DNA of 64,000 nt from Luteolibacter sp. Y139 (lineage in GTDB: Bacteria > Verrucomicrobiota > Verrucomicrobiia > Verrucomicrobiales > Akkermansiaceae): assembly GCF_038066715.1 (NCBI RefSeq), contig NZ_JBBUKT010000001.1:930001-994000 (forward strand), in the 5' to 3' direction. Every line of letters starts with the position of its first letter. Position 1 is the first letter of the stretch. A program made the translations under genes and the position numbers. Positions 24,001 to 32,500 of the stretch are shown one piece after another. The notes under the pieces are model-generated. The model worked only from the letters and a program-made list of their open reading frames with translations, was not told where the DNA came from and ran no database searches.

Positions 24001-25730
24001 ATCGTGGCGCTGTCGTCATTCGCTACCGGCGGACCGTCGTTAAGGTCCGCCCACGTGTAGGCGACGCGCACATTGTCCCACTGCACCGCCCCGGTTCCCC
24101 CGGAAGCGAGCCGGATGGCTGAGGACCAATTGTCACTCGTATGAGGATAGCTCGCGATCGGAGTGTTCGATCCTTCTCCTTGGTCGAGATTGGGATTCAA
24201 ATAGAGCGCCGCCACATTCGCGTCGAAGTCCAGCTTGCCCACGAGCGTGTATTTCACCCCGGGAACGGGGGCGATGCCGGAGTAAGACCACTGGTTCGTA
24301 TTAAGATCGTGAATCGCGAATTCGCGGACACCTGAGACCGGGTTCGTCGCGCCGGGAACCCCAAAGAGATAACGCTCCGTACCGAAATCATACGAGCTCG
24401 CACCGCTCCACGTGGTATCCGCCGAGCGGGTCATCTCGAACTTGTAGTAGACCACGTGAGACACGTAGTTCCCCTCTTGGTTCACTGAACCGGCGCGTTC
24501 GTCCGATCCCGCCTGAGCACCTTCGACCGGGCCATTGTATTCCCGCTTCGCACCGCTCTCCTGAGTCACAAGCACCCCCGATGTCACCTGTGGCGAACCC
24601 GCAGTGACATCCCAATCAGAGGGCTCACCCGCGTGACCGAGAAAGGGATCGTTCTCGGTGGAATTGTCGGCATCCCAATAAAGCCCTCCGCTCTTCCCCG
24701 CGATCGGACCATCGGCATAGTCAAACCGATCCCCGCCGACGAGACCCGGCGGATGGACGGCACCAGGGTACATGATCGGGTTGAGCGGATTTGTGCCGGC
24801 CGTGACCTCCGCTCCATCGGAGAAGCCGTCGTCATCGGAATCCGGGTCCTGCGGCTCTGTCCCGCGGAGATACTCGTCGATGTTCGAAAGGCCGTCCGAA
24901 TCGGCATCGAGGAGCGAATCGTTCGTACCCACCACCAGGCCATGCGTGGCCTCCCACGCATCCGGCATCCCATCATCATCCGTATCAGGATCGGTGAACT
25001 GGAAATCATTCCACGATGTCGCCACGGTGAGATCGTCCCACTGGCACGTGCCGCCCGAGGCCAGACGGACAGCGGTCGACCAGTTGGTTCCCGTGTACGC
25101 GCCACCCGCGTCGCACGAGTTGGCCCCCGTCGCATCGGTGTAAAAGTCGTTCGCGTCGGGATCAACCCACAGGCCGATGAAGTCCCGGTCGAAATCAAGC
25201 ACCGTCACGATGGTGCGCGTCGTATTGCTGACAGGAATGCCGCTGGAGTAGCGCGTCCCGGCCCCGGTGATCTCGCAACCATATTCCGTGGCTCCGCTGG
25301 GAACGCCGAAGAAAACCCGTTCCGTGCCGAAGTCATACGAACTGGCGCCGCTCCACGAACCACCGGAAACACGCGTCAGATTGAAGCGATAGAACACCCG
25401 CCCCTGCGCGCGTACCGCGCCGCTGCGCTCGTGATTGTCCTGGCCATCGTTGGAAGCATTGCCTGCTCCTTCGATGGTCCCGTTATACTCACGCTTGGCT
25501 CCCGAATTCGCCGTCACGAGCTTTCCCGAAACAACGGCCGGCGCGCCGACGACATTGTCCCAGTCCGACGGAAACGCGGTGGCAGTTCCTTGAAAGAGAT
25601 CACGGTTGAATCCCGTGCCACCGGTCTTTCCCGCGATGGCGCTGTTGTCTGGATAGGCGAAATCCTCCTTGCCGATCTCGAGCGCGTGAACCGGCGCGGC
25701 AACAAGCAGCGGCAAAAGAAGGAATCTCAT
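21027..25730 (-). CDS. Giant secreted protein: repeat modules, glucose/sorbosone dehydrogenase and diheme cytochrome region
   Basis: 1567 residues from the ATG at 25730 (signal peptide MRFLLLPLLVAAPVHA). Approximate order: module of unknown fold (20-265), thrombospondin-3 DxDxDG repeats (270-325), second module (330-563), cadherin-like NDDSA...VLDNDTG segment (570-655), a PQQ-type glucose/sorbosone dehydrogenase propeller (about 675-1090), then a region like the SO_2930/TIGR03806 diheme cytochromes with WSDRAEKRRW and two heme sites CMTCH (about 1257) and CAYCH (about 1335), and a C-terminal tail with EYRGSENLVDWVPL. An extracellular oxidase passing electrons to its own hemes is inferred. The frame to 25790 adds no signal peptide and is not used. 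Confidence 0.85.
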   Translation of the reverse strand: MRFLLLPLLVAAPVHALEIGKEDFAYPDNSAIAGKTGGTGFNRDLFQGTATAFPSDWDNVVGAPAVVSGKLVTANSGAKREYNGTIEGAGNASNDGQDNHERSGAVRAQGRVFYRFNLTRVSGGSWSGASSYDFGTERVFFGVPSGATEYGCEITGAGTRYSSGIPVSNTTRTIVTVLDFDRDFIGLWVDPDANDFYTDATGANSCDAGGAYTGTNWSTAVRLASGGTCQWDDLTVATSWNDFQFTDPDTDDDGMPDAWEATHGLVVGTNDSLLDADSDGLSNIDEYLRGTEPQDPDSDDDGFSDGAEVTAGTNPLNPIMYPGAVHPPGLVGGDRFDYADGPIAGKSGGLYWDADNSTENDPFLGHAGEPSDWDVTAGSPQVTSGVLVTQESGAKREYNGPVEGAQAGSDERAGSVNQEGNYVSHVVYYKFEMTRSADTTWSGASSYDFGTERYLFGVPGATNPVSGVREFAIHDLNTNQWSYSGIAPVPGVKYTLVGKLDFDANVAALYLNPNLDQGEGSNTPIASYPHTSDNWSSAIRLASGGTGAVQWDNVRVAYTWADLNDGPPVANDDSATMHHLGKARFKVLDNDTGLIARPSLAIDSPPAHGTATVNSDGTILYQHLSGTPATDTFTYKIQGAGSTLTDTGTVTIHFTANPRFDSAFVSMPSTPPVGELRLVDAFPGITFDSPHGFSTVPGDNKKLFVSEGDGRVFLIPDMAAPTKVQVLDISASVNHDNNEQAFKGIAVHPNWASNGQIYVTYNSNAHSVRLSRFTCQTTAPFTAGPEEIIIEQDCDDTIHNIGSCEFGPDGYLYVSFGDEGTQEDGHNNSQHVDRNLWSCIIRIDVDKRPGSLPPNADPGADTDPNGNDADLMIPRPGGVARYAVPPDNPLVGATTFNGIALNPGQVRTEIFVMGLRNPWQFSAEDNNGDGKVDEVWVGDVGRSNREEVDVFHPGNNGGWGWREGSAAGQRAGDLLNGAPESAATITPPLWDYGHGGGSLEGASITGGFVYRGTSLPDLTGKYICADYVSGNIWSVQRTSGAPVINRLAGEVAIVGLLPDPRTGDILLLDRGNNGTNQGTGGIKRLTIGTDDSNLPPTLAATNFFADLTDLSPNPGGQYYQPNLRFWSDRAEKRRWFLVNDATKTIGYSQDSPWSFPSGMIWVKHFDYPVAWETFTRTIDGQSYIDRRPVAGSPRRRLETRFLVKNDSGAYGISYRWNAVNGGSQTDAVLANDNGENVPVSITLDGAPTSVTWEIPSRAACMTCHTPEAGHALSFTMRQLNAPGSISGVSGNLLSALSSTGYLTGFSGNPASLPRHYRPDETAQSLETRVRSYLDVNCAYCHKAGGTGGGNWDGRAHLSLLETGLLNGATVDAPLHPDDRLVVAGNVPHSIIFNRITGANGYSRMPPLATTVPDLEAAELVAAWIHQDVHPYATYEEWREAEFGNVTTPQGDPAANPDGDGIDNLGEWAFGTNPGLADDSRATPVLLQVKPSAGQFRFSHRRLRMHGTAGLHYEYRGSENLVDWVPLSVTEEASVPDADPAYETVTLSISPGTLAGKSRLFLQLRVQP

Positions 25731-25776
25731 CGGATGCAGGCAAGGCATATCGGGAAGACGTGACGTTTGGACGAAA

Positions 25777-25805
25777 GGCCCGCCCTGCATCGAGCAAGGC
25801 GGGCC
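25777..25805 (-). terminator. Hairpin terminator after the 1085-residue surface protein gene
   Basis: Perfect 8-bp GC stem GGCCCGCC (25777-25784) / GGCGGGCC (25798-25805) with a 13-nt loop, 24 bp past the stop codon at 25830, followed on the minus strand by TTTCG. Probably ends transcription before the sugar-dehydrogenase gene. Confidence 0.65.
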
Positions 25806-25829
25806 ATATGAAGTAACCGTTCGCTTTGA

Positions 25830-28800
25830 TTACGGCGAGGCCGGACCGTCTTCCGCGCGGAAGAACACCTTCGGCGTCGTGCCGGGAGTCACCGGAATCA
25901 CAAACGGCTGCGGCGTGGTGCTGTCGAAGTTGAAGGCCGGGACCAGCGGCACGAACGACTGCAGGTTCGTGGAACTGCTCAGATGGTAGGTCTTGCCCGC
26001 CGGGATACCCGTCGCCGTGATGCTCATCGTACCGGCTCCAGCATTCAGGTTTGCGACCGAGAGATGGACCGGGCTGGGTGGCTCGCCAATCAACTGCCCC
26101 CAGGTCGTCGCCACCACCACGTCATCCCACTCGGTGTCGCCGGTGCCCGTGGAGGTGAGGCGAATGCCCGTGGCCCAGTTGGTGCCCGCATAGGTTCGGG
26201 TGACCAGGGCAGCGTTGGACGCTTCTGGTGTTGTCAGACTCGGGTTGACCCAGAGGGTCAGCATGTTTCCGGGATGATCCAGCTTGCCCACCACCGTGTA
26301 GGTTTGATCCGTCGCAATCGCCAGCGCGCCACCATCGGTGCTCACTGCCGCTCCTTCGCGGATACCCCACTGCGGGACTCCTGCATTGTCCACGATGCCA
26401 AAGGCCAGGCGCTCCTGATTGAAGTCATCGGGACCGAAGACACTCAGCGTCGCTCCCGCGCGCCGGGTCATCGTCGTCTTGAAGTAGACGACCGCGGACT
26501 TGAAGTTCGCCGCGTCATCGATGAATGCGCCCAATCGTGCTCCGGTGGGAGACGCATTGGAGCCTGCTCCTTCTTCCGGACCATTGAAGTCGCGATACGC
26601 GTTGGTTTCGCGCGTCACCAGTTTGCCCCCCGTGACTGTCGCCGTGCCATCCCAGTCGGATGGGGTCGAGTCGTGACCGAAAAAGGGTCCATTGAAGACC
26701 GCGTTCTCGTAGTCGAAATAGGTGCCGCCGGTGAGACCACCAACAGCTCCATCCGAATAGGAGAAGTTCTCGATTCCGATGAGTCCCAGCGGTGCGCCGA
26801 TCGTCGCGTTCGGATTCGTGGGGCTGGAGGTATTGCCACCGGTTCCTTGGACCTCGCCACCATCGGTCTGACCGTCATTGTCGGTATCCACCTTCAATGG
26901 ATCGGAGTGGTAGGTGAGGACTTCGTCTCCGTCGTTCACTCCGTCGCCATCGGTGTCAGCATTCAGCGGAGAGGTTCCCGCGGCGGCTTCAGCACCGTCT
27001 TTCAGTCCGTCGTTATCGCTGTCGTCATCCGTGGGATTGGTTTGAGCCACATACTCCTGGAGGTTCGTGCTACCGTCTGAATCCGCATCCGCACCAGCGT
27101 CATTCACGTTGGGATCGAAGCCCCACAGGATCTCGTAGGCATCCGGCATGCCATCGCCATCGCTGTCGGAAGGCAGCGAAGTCAGCGTGCTCCAGGTGTT
27201 ACCCACCACGAGTTGGTCCCAGCCGGTCGTCCCGGTGCCACCGGAGCCGAGGCGGAGGGCCGTCGCCCTCATTCCGGCCGGCGTCACGTTCAAGGTGGCC
27301 AGGATCGGAGAGGAGGCCTGCGGCTGATTGAGATTGGGATTCACCCAAAGGTCCACGCGGTCCGCCACGAAGTCATATCGCGCGACCAACGTCGCCGGGG
27401 TTCCCGTGATCGGTGCGACTCCGGAATAAACCGTGCCGACTCCTGTCTGCTCGACGCCGTACTCACGCACTCCCGAGATCGGGCTCGTTCCGTTAGGCAC
27501 CCCGAGGAAGATCTTCTCAGCACCGAAGTCGAAAAGGCTCAAGCCGCTCCACGAGGCACCCGCCTGGCGGTTGATGTTCACCTTCACGTAGAGCACATCA
27601 CTGCCATTGACTCCTGTCGCGGCCGCGTCTTCACGGTAGTAGCCGGACTTCTCCCCCACCACAGCCAGATTGCTGTTAGAGCCGGCGTGGAAGGCACGCT
27701 TCAAGGAACTCTCCTGGGTCAGCAGCGTGCCGGATTGGATCATCGGATTCCCGGCAAATGCGGTCCAACTGCTGCTCATCGTGGTGTGACCGAGGAAGGT
27801 TTCACCAAGCGCGCTGTTGTCGTAGTCCCAGCCCAAGCCATCGGAGAGTCCATTGGCCGGGCCATCGGCGTAGGTGTCGAAAAACTCCAGTGCGATCAGG
27901 TCCATGTTGCCATTCGTCGTCGGATCATCGCCGGCGTGGCCCGTCAAGGGCGAGGTTCCGAGCGCGATCTCCGTCGAGTCGGCGGTCCCGCCACCGTCGG
28001 TATCGGCGTTCAAGGGGTTGGTGAAATACACGTCGACCTCTTCACCATCGGTGAGATTGTCGCGATCCGTGTCCGCGAGGGTCGGGTTGGTGCCGGCGGT
28101 CTTTTCCCTCTTGTCGTCCAAGCCGTCTCCATCCGTATCCCCGGCAGTGGGAGATGTCCCATCAGTGAACTCGACCGAATTGGCGATCGTATCGCTATCG
28201 GGATCGCCCAAGGCGCCATTCGGGCCATTCTTGGCACCCGGCGAGGTTTCCCCGACGGTCCCATTGTCATGGTCGTCCAGGTTGTAGAGCGCTTCCCACG
28301 ATGCTGGCAGACCATCCTGGTCCGCATCCACGAAATCCTTGAGGCCAATGCTCACCGGATCGAGAGCCACCGTAAGATCGTCCCAAGTGCAGGTATTGCT
28401 GGAAGCAAGGCGCACCGCGGTCGACCAGTTGTTAGGCGTGTAGGCGCCGCCGGCATCGGCCGAGTTGGAGCCATCCACCGGATCGTAGTAGTCCGTGGCG
28501 GAAGGATCGACCCACAGGCCCATGTAATCGCGATCAAAGTCGAGGACCGCGACGAAGGTATGGGTCAGGTTATCGGCAGGAATCCCGCTGCGATAAGTCG
28601 TGCTTCCGGCGATCTGGCAGCCCCATTCGATCTGCCCCGAGACACCGTTTCCACCGGGTGATCCAAAGAACGCCCGCTCGGTGCCGAAGTCGTAGCTGCT
28701 GGCACCGGCCCAAGTCGTACCCGCGCCACGGGTCAGCGTGAAGCGGTAGAAGACCCGGCCCGCACCGCGCACCGCACCGGCCCGCTCGGTCTCATTGCCA

Positions 28801-29087
28801 TCACCACCAGCCGAGCCCTCGGTCGTGCCGTTATATTCGCGCTTCGCTCCACTGTTGTTGGTGGTCAGGGCATTCGAGGCGACCGTCGGCGTTCCACCGG
28901 TGTTGTCCCAGTCGGACTTGATCGTGGTGTGGGCTTTGGTGAGGTTGTTGAAGTCAAAGCCGGTGCCTCCGGTCTGGTTGGCGATGTTGCCGTTGGCGTA
29001 GGTAAAGTTCTCGGTTCCGACCACCTGGGCGTGGAGTGGAACGGCCGCCGCCCCTGACAGGAGGACGGGAAGGATCGTTTTTTTCAT
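25830..29087 (-). CDS. Large secreted protein with three repeat modules and thrombospondin-3 repeats
   Basis: 1085 residues, signal peptide MKKTILPVLLSGAAAVPLHA. Three copies of the shared module lie at about 20-245, 396-635 and 767-1002, each with the hallmarks GTENFTYANG-type start, KREYNG, ASSYDFGTERAFFG or FNQERLAFG, LWVNPSL and a closing W-D-x-L/V. Between them are calcium-type DxDGDG...DxDxDG thrombospondin-3 stretches (about 260-390 and 645-765). The last 80 residues (THLSSSTNLQSFVPLVP...VFFRAEDG) resemble the tails of neighbouring proteins. Role unknown; likely cell-surface or matrix. The leader upstream carries the repeated intergenic element. Confidence 0.8.
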   Translation of the reverse strand: MKKTILPVLLSGAAAVPLHAQVVGTENFTYANGNIANQTGGTGFDFNNLTKAHTTIKSDWDNTGGTPTVASNALTTNNSGAKREYNGTTEGSAGGDGNETERAGAVRGAGRVFYRFTLTRGAGTTWAGASSYDFGTERAFFGSPGGNGVSGQIEWGCQIAGSTTYRSGIPADNLTHTFVAVLDFDRDYMGLWVDPSATDYYDPVDGSNSADAGGAYTPNNWSTAVRLASSNTCTWDDLTVALDPVSIGLKDFVDADQDGLPASWEALYNLDDHDNGTVGETSPGAKNGPNGALGDPDSDTIANSVEFTDGTSPTAGDTDGDGLDDKREKTAGTNPTLADTDRDNLTDGEEVDVYFTNPLNADTDGGGTADSTEIALGTSPLTGHAGDDPTTNGNMDLIALEFFDTYADGPANGLSDGLGWDYDNSALGETFLGHTTMSSSWTAFAGNPMIQSGTLLTQESSLKRAFHAGSNSNLAVVGEKSGYYREDAAATGVNGSDVLYVKVNINRQAGASWSGLSLFDFGAEKIFLGVPNGTSPISGVREYGVEQTGVGTVYSGVAPITGTPATLVARYDFVADRVDLWVNPNLNQPQASSPILATLNVTPAGMRATALRLGSGGTGTTGWDQLVVGNTWSTLTSLPSDSDGDGMPDAYEILWGFDPNVNDAGADADSDGSTNLQEYVAQTNPTDDDSDNDGLKDGAEAAAGTSPLNADTDGDGVNDGDEVLTYHSDPLKVDTDNDGQTDGGEVQGTGGNTSSPTNPNATIGAPLGLIGIENFSYSDGAVGGLTGGTYFDYENAVFNGPFFGHDSTPSDWDGTATVTGGKLVTRETNAYRDFNGPEEGAGSNASPTGARLGAFIDDAANFKSAVVYFKTTMTRRAGATLSVFGPDDFNQERLAFGIVDNAGVPQWGIREGAAVSTDGGALAIATDQTYTVVGKLDHPGNMLTLWVNPSLTTPEASNAALVTRTYAGTNWATGIRLTSTGTGDTEWDDVVVATTWGQLIGEPPSPVHLSVANLNAGAGTMSITATGIPAGKTYHLSSSTNLQSFVPLVPAFNFDSTTPQPFVIPVTPGTTPKVFFRAEDGPASP

Positions 29088-29207
29088 GGGTTTTGGGTTT
29101 CGGGGTTTTTTGGGAGGAAATGGGAAAAGCCACCGCGGACATCGGCGCCGGGAAAGGGCGACCGCACGGTGGCAGGGAAACGGAAGATCAGGCGCGACGG
29201 CGCATCA

Positions 29208-29455
29208 TCGGGTTCGTTCGGAATGGGTTTCTCGGATCCGGCACGTCTCCACATGCCGGGGAGGGCACGTGGGTTCGTGCGTCTCCCATCCGGAGTCCGA
29301 CGTTTCGAAACGAACCCCGCCAAAAAAAATCAGGAACTTGCTAAACCCTCATAACCGCAGGCTCAGCGGTGAATGCGCGGGCGGAACCCGATCCGCCCGC
29401 GCATCCGCTCCGACCTCCGGCAGAACCCAATTTGCCGGAAGCGGGAAACTTATGA
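29208..29455 (-). repeat. Intergenic repeated element, copy A (upstream of the 1085-residue surface protein)
   Basis: About 250 bp, clearly alignable over its length with copy B at 34314-34558. In the minus direction: hairpin TCCGGCA/TGCCGGA, a perfect 13-bp stem at 29373-29404 (ATGCGCGGGCGGA, 6-nt loop), a GGGTTT stretch, then the motif with eight Ts and GGCGGGGTTC at 29313-29330, a conserved CGAAACGTCGGACT stretch, and a small hairpin near 29242-29256. It lies 5' of the gene starting at 29087. Nothing coding is seen in this 430-bp gap. Confidence 0.75.
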
Positions 29456-29474
29456 TGATCCACCTTGCCTTAAC

Positions 29475-29499
29475 GCCGGGCCGCCAGCGACGGCCCGGC
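29475..29499 (-). terminator. Hairpin terminator after the autotransporter-repeat gene
   Basis: Stem GCCGGGCC (29475-29482) / GGCCCGGC (29492-29499), 9-nt loop, 19 bp past the stop codon at 29519. No T-run follows, but the position favours a transcript end. Confidence 0.5.
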
Positions 29500-29518
29500 T
29501 TCGAGCAGAGACACCGGC

Positions 29519-32500
29519 TCAGTTCGGAGTCACCAGGAGATGAACGAACAGCTTGGCGTTGCCCGTGGGCAGCGTGTAGGAAACCGAGCTTCCATTATCC
29601 ACCGCGGAACCGGTCACGTCGGTCCAGCTAGTGAGATTGGTGGAGGTTTCGACGCGGTAGGTGCCACTGAAGCCCGCGGACTTCGGCCAGGTGATCTGAC
29701 CAGCCACCACGCTTGGATTCGCGGTGAACCCGGATCCCGTTTGACCCATGAAGTACTCGATGCCGTTCTGCACCCCGTCGCCGTCATAGTCCTGGCTTTC
29801 CGTCTGCCCACCGGCATTGGTCGCAGCCCATGAGCTGTATCCGCCAGTCGCCACCTGGACGGTCAGGACGCCAGTGCTCTGGGTGAAGGTCCACAGGTTT
29901 CCACCGGCAGTCTTGGTCCAGACGCCGGAGCTATTAGTGAAGCCAGCGACGCTGAAGGTGCCACCGTAGGTTTCGGTGAGCGATCCCACGTCCACGAGCG
30001 TCCAGCTGTTGCCAGCGGTCGTGTTGGCCGCGGTGGTGTCGATGTTGAAGCTGCCATCCAATTGCACCGAACCCGTTCCCGTCACCTTGTTGCTGACGCC
30101 GTTCGCCCCGATGACAAATCGCAGCTGGCCTGAAGCAGACAGGGTGAGCGTCCCACCGTTGACGGTGGTGTTCCCGGTGTAGGTGTTGGTTCCAGCAAGG
30201 GAAAGGATGCCCGCCCCCTGCTTGGTCAGCCCGCCACCCGTGCCGCCATCGAGCAGTGACGGATTAATGGTGATGTCATGGCCATCCGAGTCGATGACCC
30301 CGCCGCCGGACTTGACGGTCACGGTGTCGACGCCATTCATGAAGACGGCGTTCGCCGCGGAGCCAGCCTTGAGCAGTCCTCCATTGAAGTTGAAGGCGCT
30401 GGTGCCCGAGGCGCTGTCGAGGATGGCATTGGCGGTAAGCGTGCCGCCGTTGAGGTTCACGGTGCCACTGCTGTCCGCTGCGTCCCCGATCAGGAGACCG
30501 GTGGTGGATGCCGCGACAAAGGAACCGGTGCCCGAGATGGTCAGCGTGCCGCTTCCCAATTCGCCGACGTGCATGAAACGAGCGGCCGCAGCCTGTGTGA
30601 ACGTGCCGCCGGAAATCGAAAGCGTGCCGCTGCCGCCAGCAACGCGCCCGATGGCCATCCAGCCGTTGCCGGTGATTGTGCCGCCGGTCTGCGTGACGGT
30701 TCCCTGACCCCCGCTTCCGACCCGGAATTCCTGCTCGCCTGGGAGAGTGATCGAAGCCGAGTCCTGCACGGTCAGATTGCCGACCGAGCCGGCATTTCCT
30801 CCGACATACACACGGTTCGTGACGGTGGCCGTGGAGCTGTCCTTCATCACCATCGTTCCGATGGAGCCGCTGTTGATGCCGACGTTCACCTGCTGGAGGT
30901 TGAGGGCGGAAGTTCCGTTCAGGGTCACGTTGATCGTGGCACCATTGCTCTCGCCGAAGTTTCCGGTCGGCCCGCTGAACGTGGAATTGTTCATCGTCAG
31001 CGAGGAGATCGCCGAGTAGCCAACAACCCCGCCGTCGTATCCGAGCGAAATGCCACCGCCATTGGCGGTGATGGTGGAGCCGGTAAAGGTCACATCAGAG
31101 TGAAGTCCAGTGCTTCCGTTTCCGATGCCAATGGCGATCCAGTTTCCAGTGGTGAGGTTCGAGTTAGTGACCTCAAGCGCGGAGTTGATCGTGGAAGCCG
31201 GATTACCGAGCCACAGCTCGGCCGCCACGCTGTTCGCGCCGGTACCGGTGAAGGAAACCGTGCCTTCATAGATCCGGAGACCCTTGTTGACGGTGCCGAT
31301 GGCCTTCGCCGCGGTGCCGCCGAAGCCGAGCTTGCCCGCGCCGGTCTTGATCAGGTTGGAGGTCGGATTGGAAACGACCTCACCATCGAAGCGGATGTCA
31401 GCCGTAGTGGTGATGGCCGTGTCGATCGCCCCGAGCGTGAAGCCGCGATCGGTGGTGGTGGAGGAACCGGTGTAGGTGAGGCTGCCTCCGGTGAGGAGGA
31501 GGTTGGCAGCGCTCGCGGAAGCCGCACCGATGGAGCTCGGGCTGCCAGCGTTGGCGATACTGCTGATCGAGGTGGTGCCGCCCTTGAGCTCGGTGACGCC
31601 GGTGTAGCCGTTGGTGGTATTGAGCACCAGGGATGCGGTTCCCCGTTTCAGGACTCCCGTGGTGCCGTTGATGCTTCCAGTGCCGTTGAGCGTGTAGGGC
31701 ACCAGGGTGTTGTCGAAGGTCAGCGACGTCGGCGTGACGCCGATGTTCAGGGTCACGTCGCCTTGGGTCAGGCCGGTGACACCATCGTCGAACTGCGTGA
31801 CCCGTCCGTTGGTGTAGGCCGTCGGGCTTCCCGCGTTGAGCCAGTTGACCGTGGAGGTGTCCCAGATGCCGTTGACGGTGGCATCCCATTTGGGCTGGGC
31901 GAGGCCGGTGACTTGCAGCGAAATCAGACCCGTGCCGTTATCAACCACGGTTGCCGTGACTCCATTGGGAAGAGAGCCGGGCGTGACCAAGACGCTTCCG
32001 GAGCCGGACTTGGAGGTATACTCCACGAGCGGGATGCTGCCGAGGGTGATGTTGCTGTCCGCGATATTGATCGTGACCGGGCCGTTGAGAGCCAGCGATG
32101 CCACCTTGAGCGGAGCATAGTATGGATTGTCGAGTTCGTTCCCGAGATCGAAGCTCAGCGTGGTAGCTCCACTGGAGCCCAAGGTCAGCGAGTTCAATTC
32201 GCGAACGTCGAAATTGGTGATGGAGGAAACCTTGAGTGCAGCCGAATCCGCGACCGTGTAGTTCGCACCGCCGTATTTGGCGGCTTCGATCGCCAGCGTA
32301 CCACCGTTGACCGAGACGCTGCCGGTAAAGGCCGCGTTGACACCACTGAGTGCCAGGGTACCAGCGCCGGACTTGATGAGAGTTCCTGTGCCGCTCAGTT
32401 CCTGGGGAACCACGAGAGACTTGCCGCTGCTGTCGATCTTCAGGCCGCCGCCCTGGATTTCAGCGGTGGACAGGTTGCTGATGAAAGTGGCGGAGTCCGC

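Noticed and set aside
21027-29087. Repetitive DNA in surface genes as a possible CRISPR or tandem repeat
   Set aside because: Repeats are protein-level, diverged and without constant spacing; no array of short identical repeats was seen.
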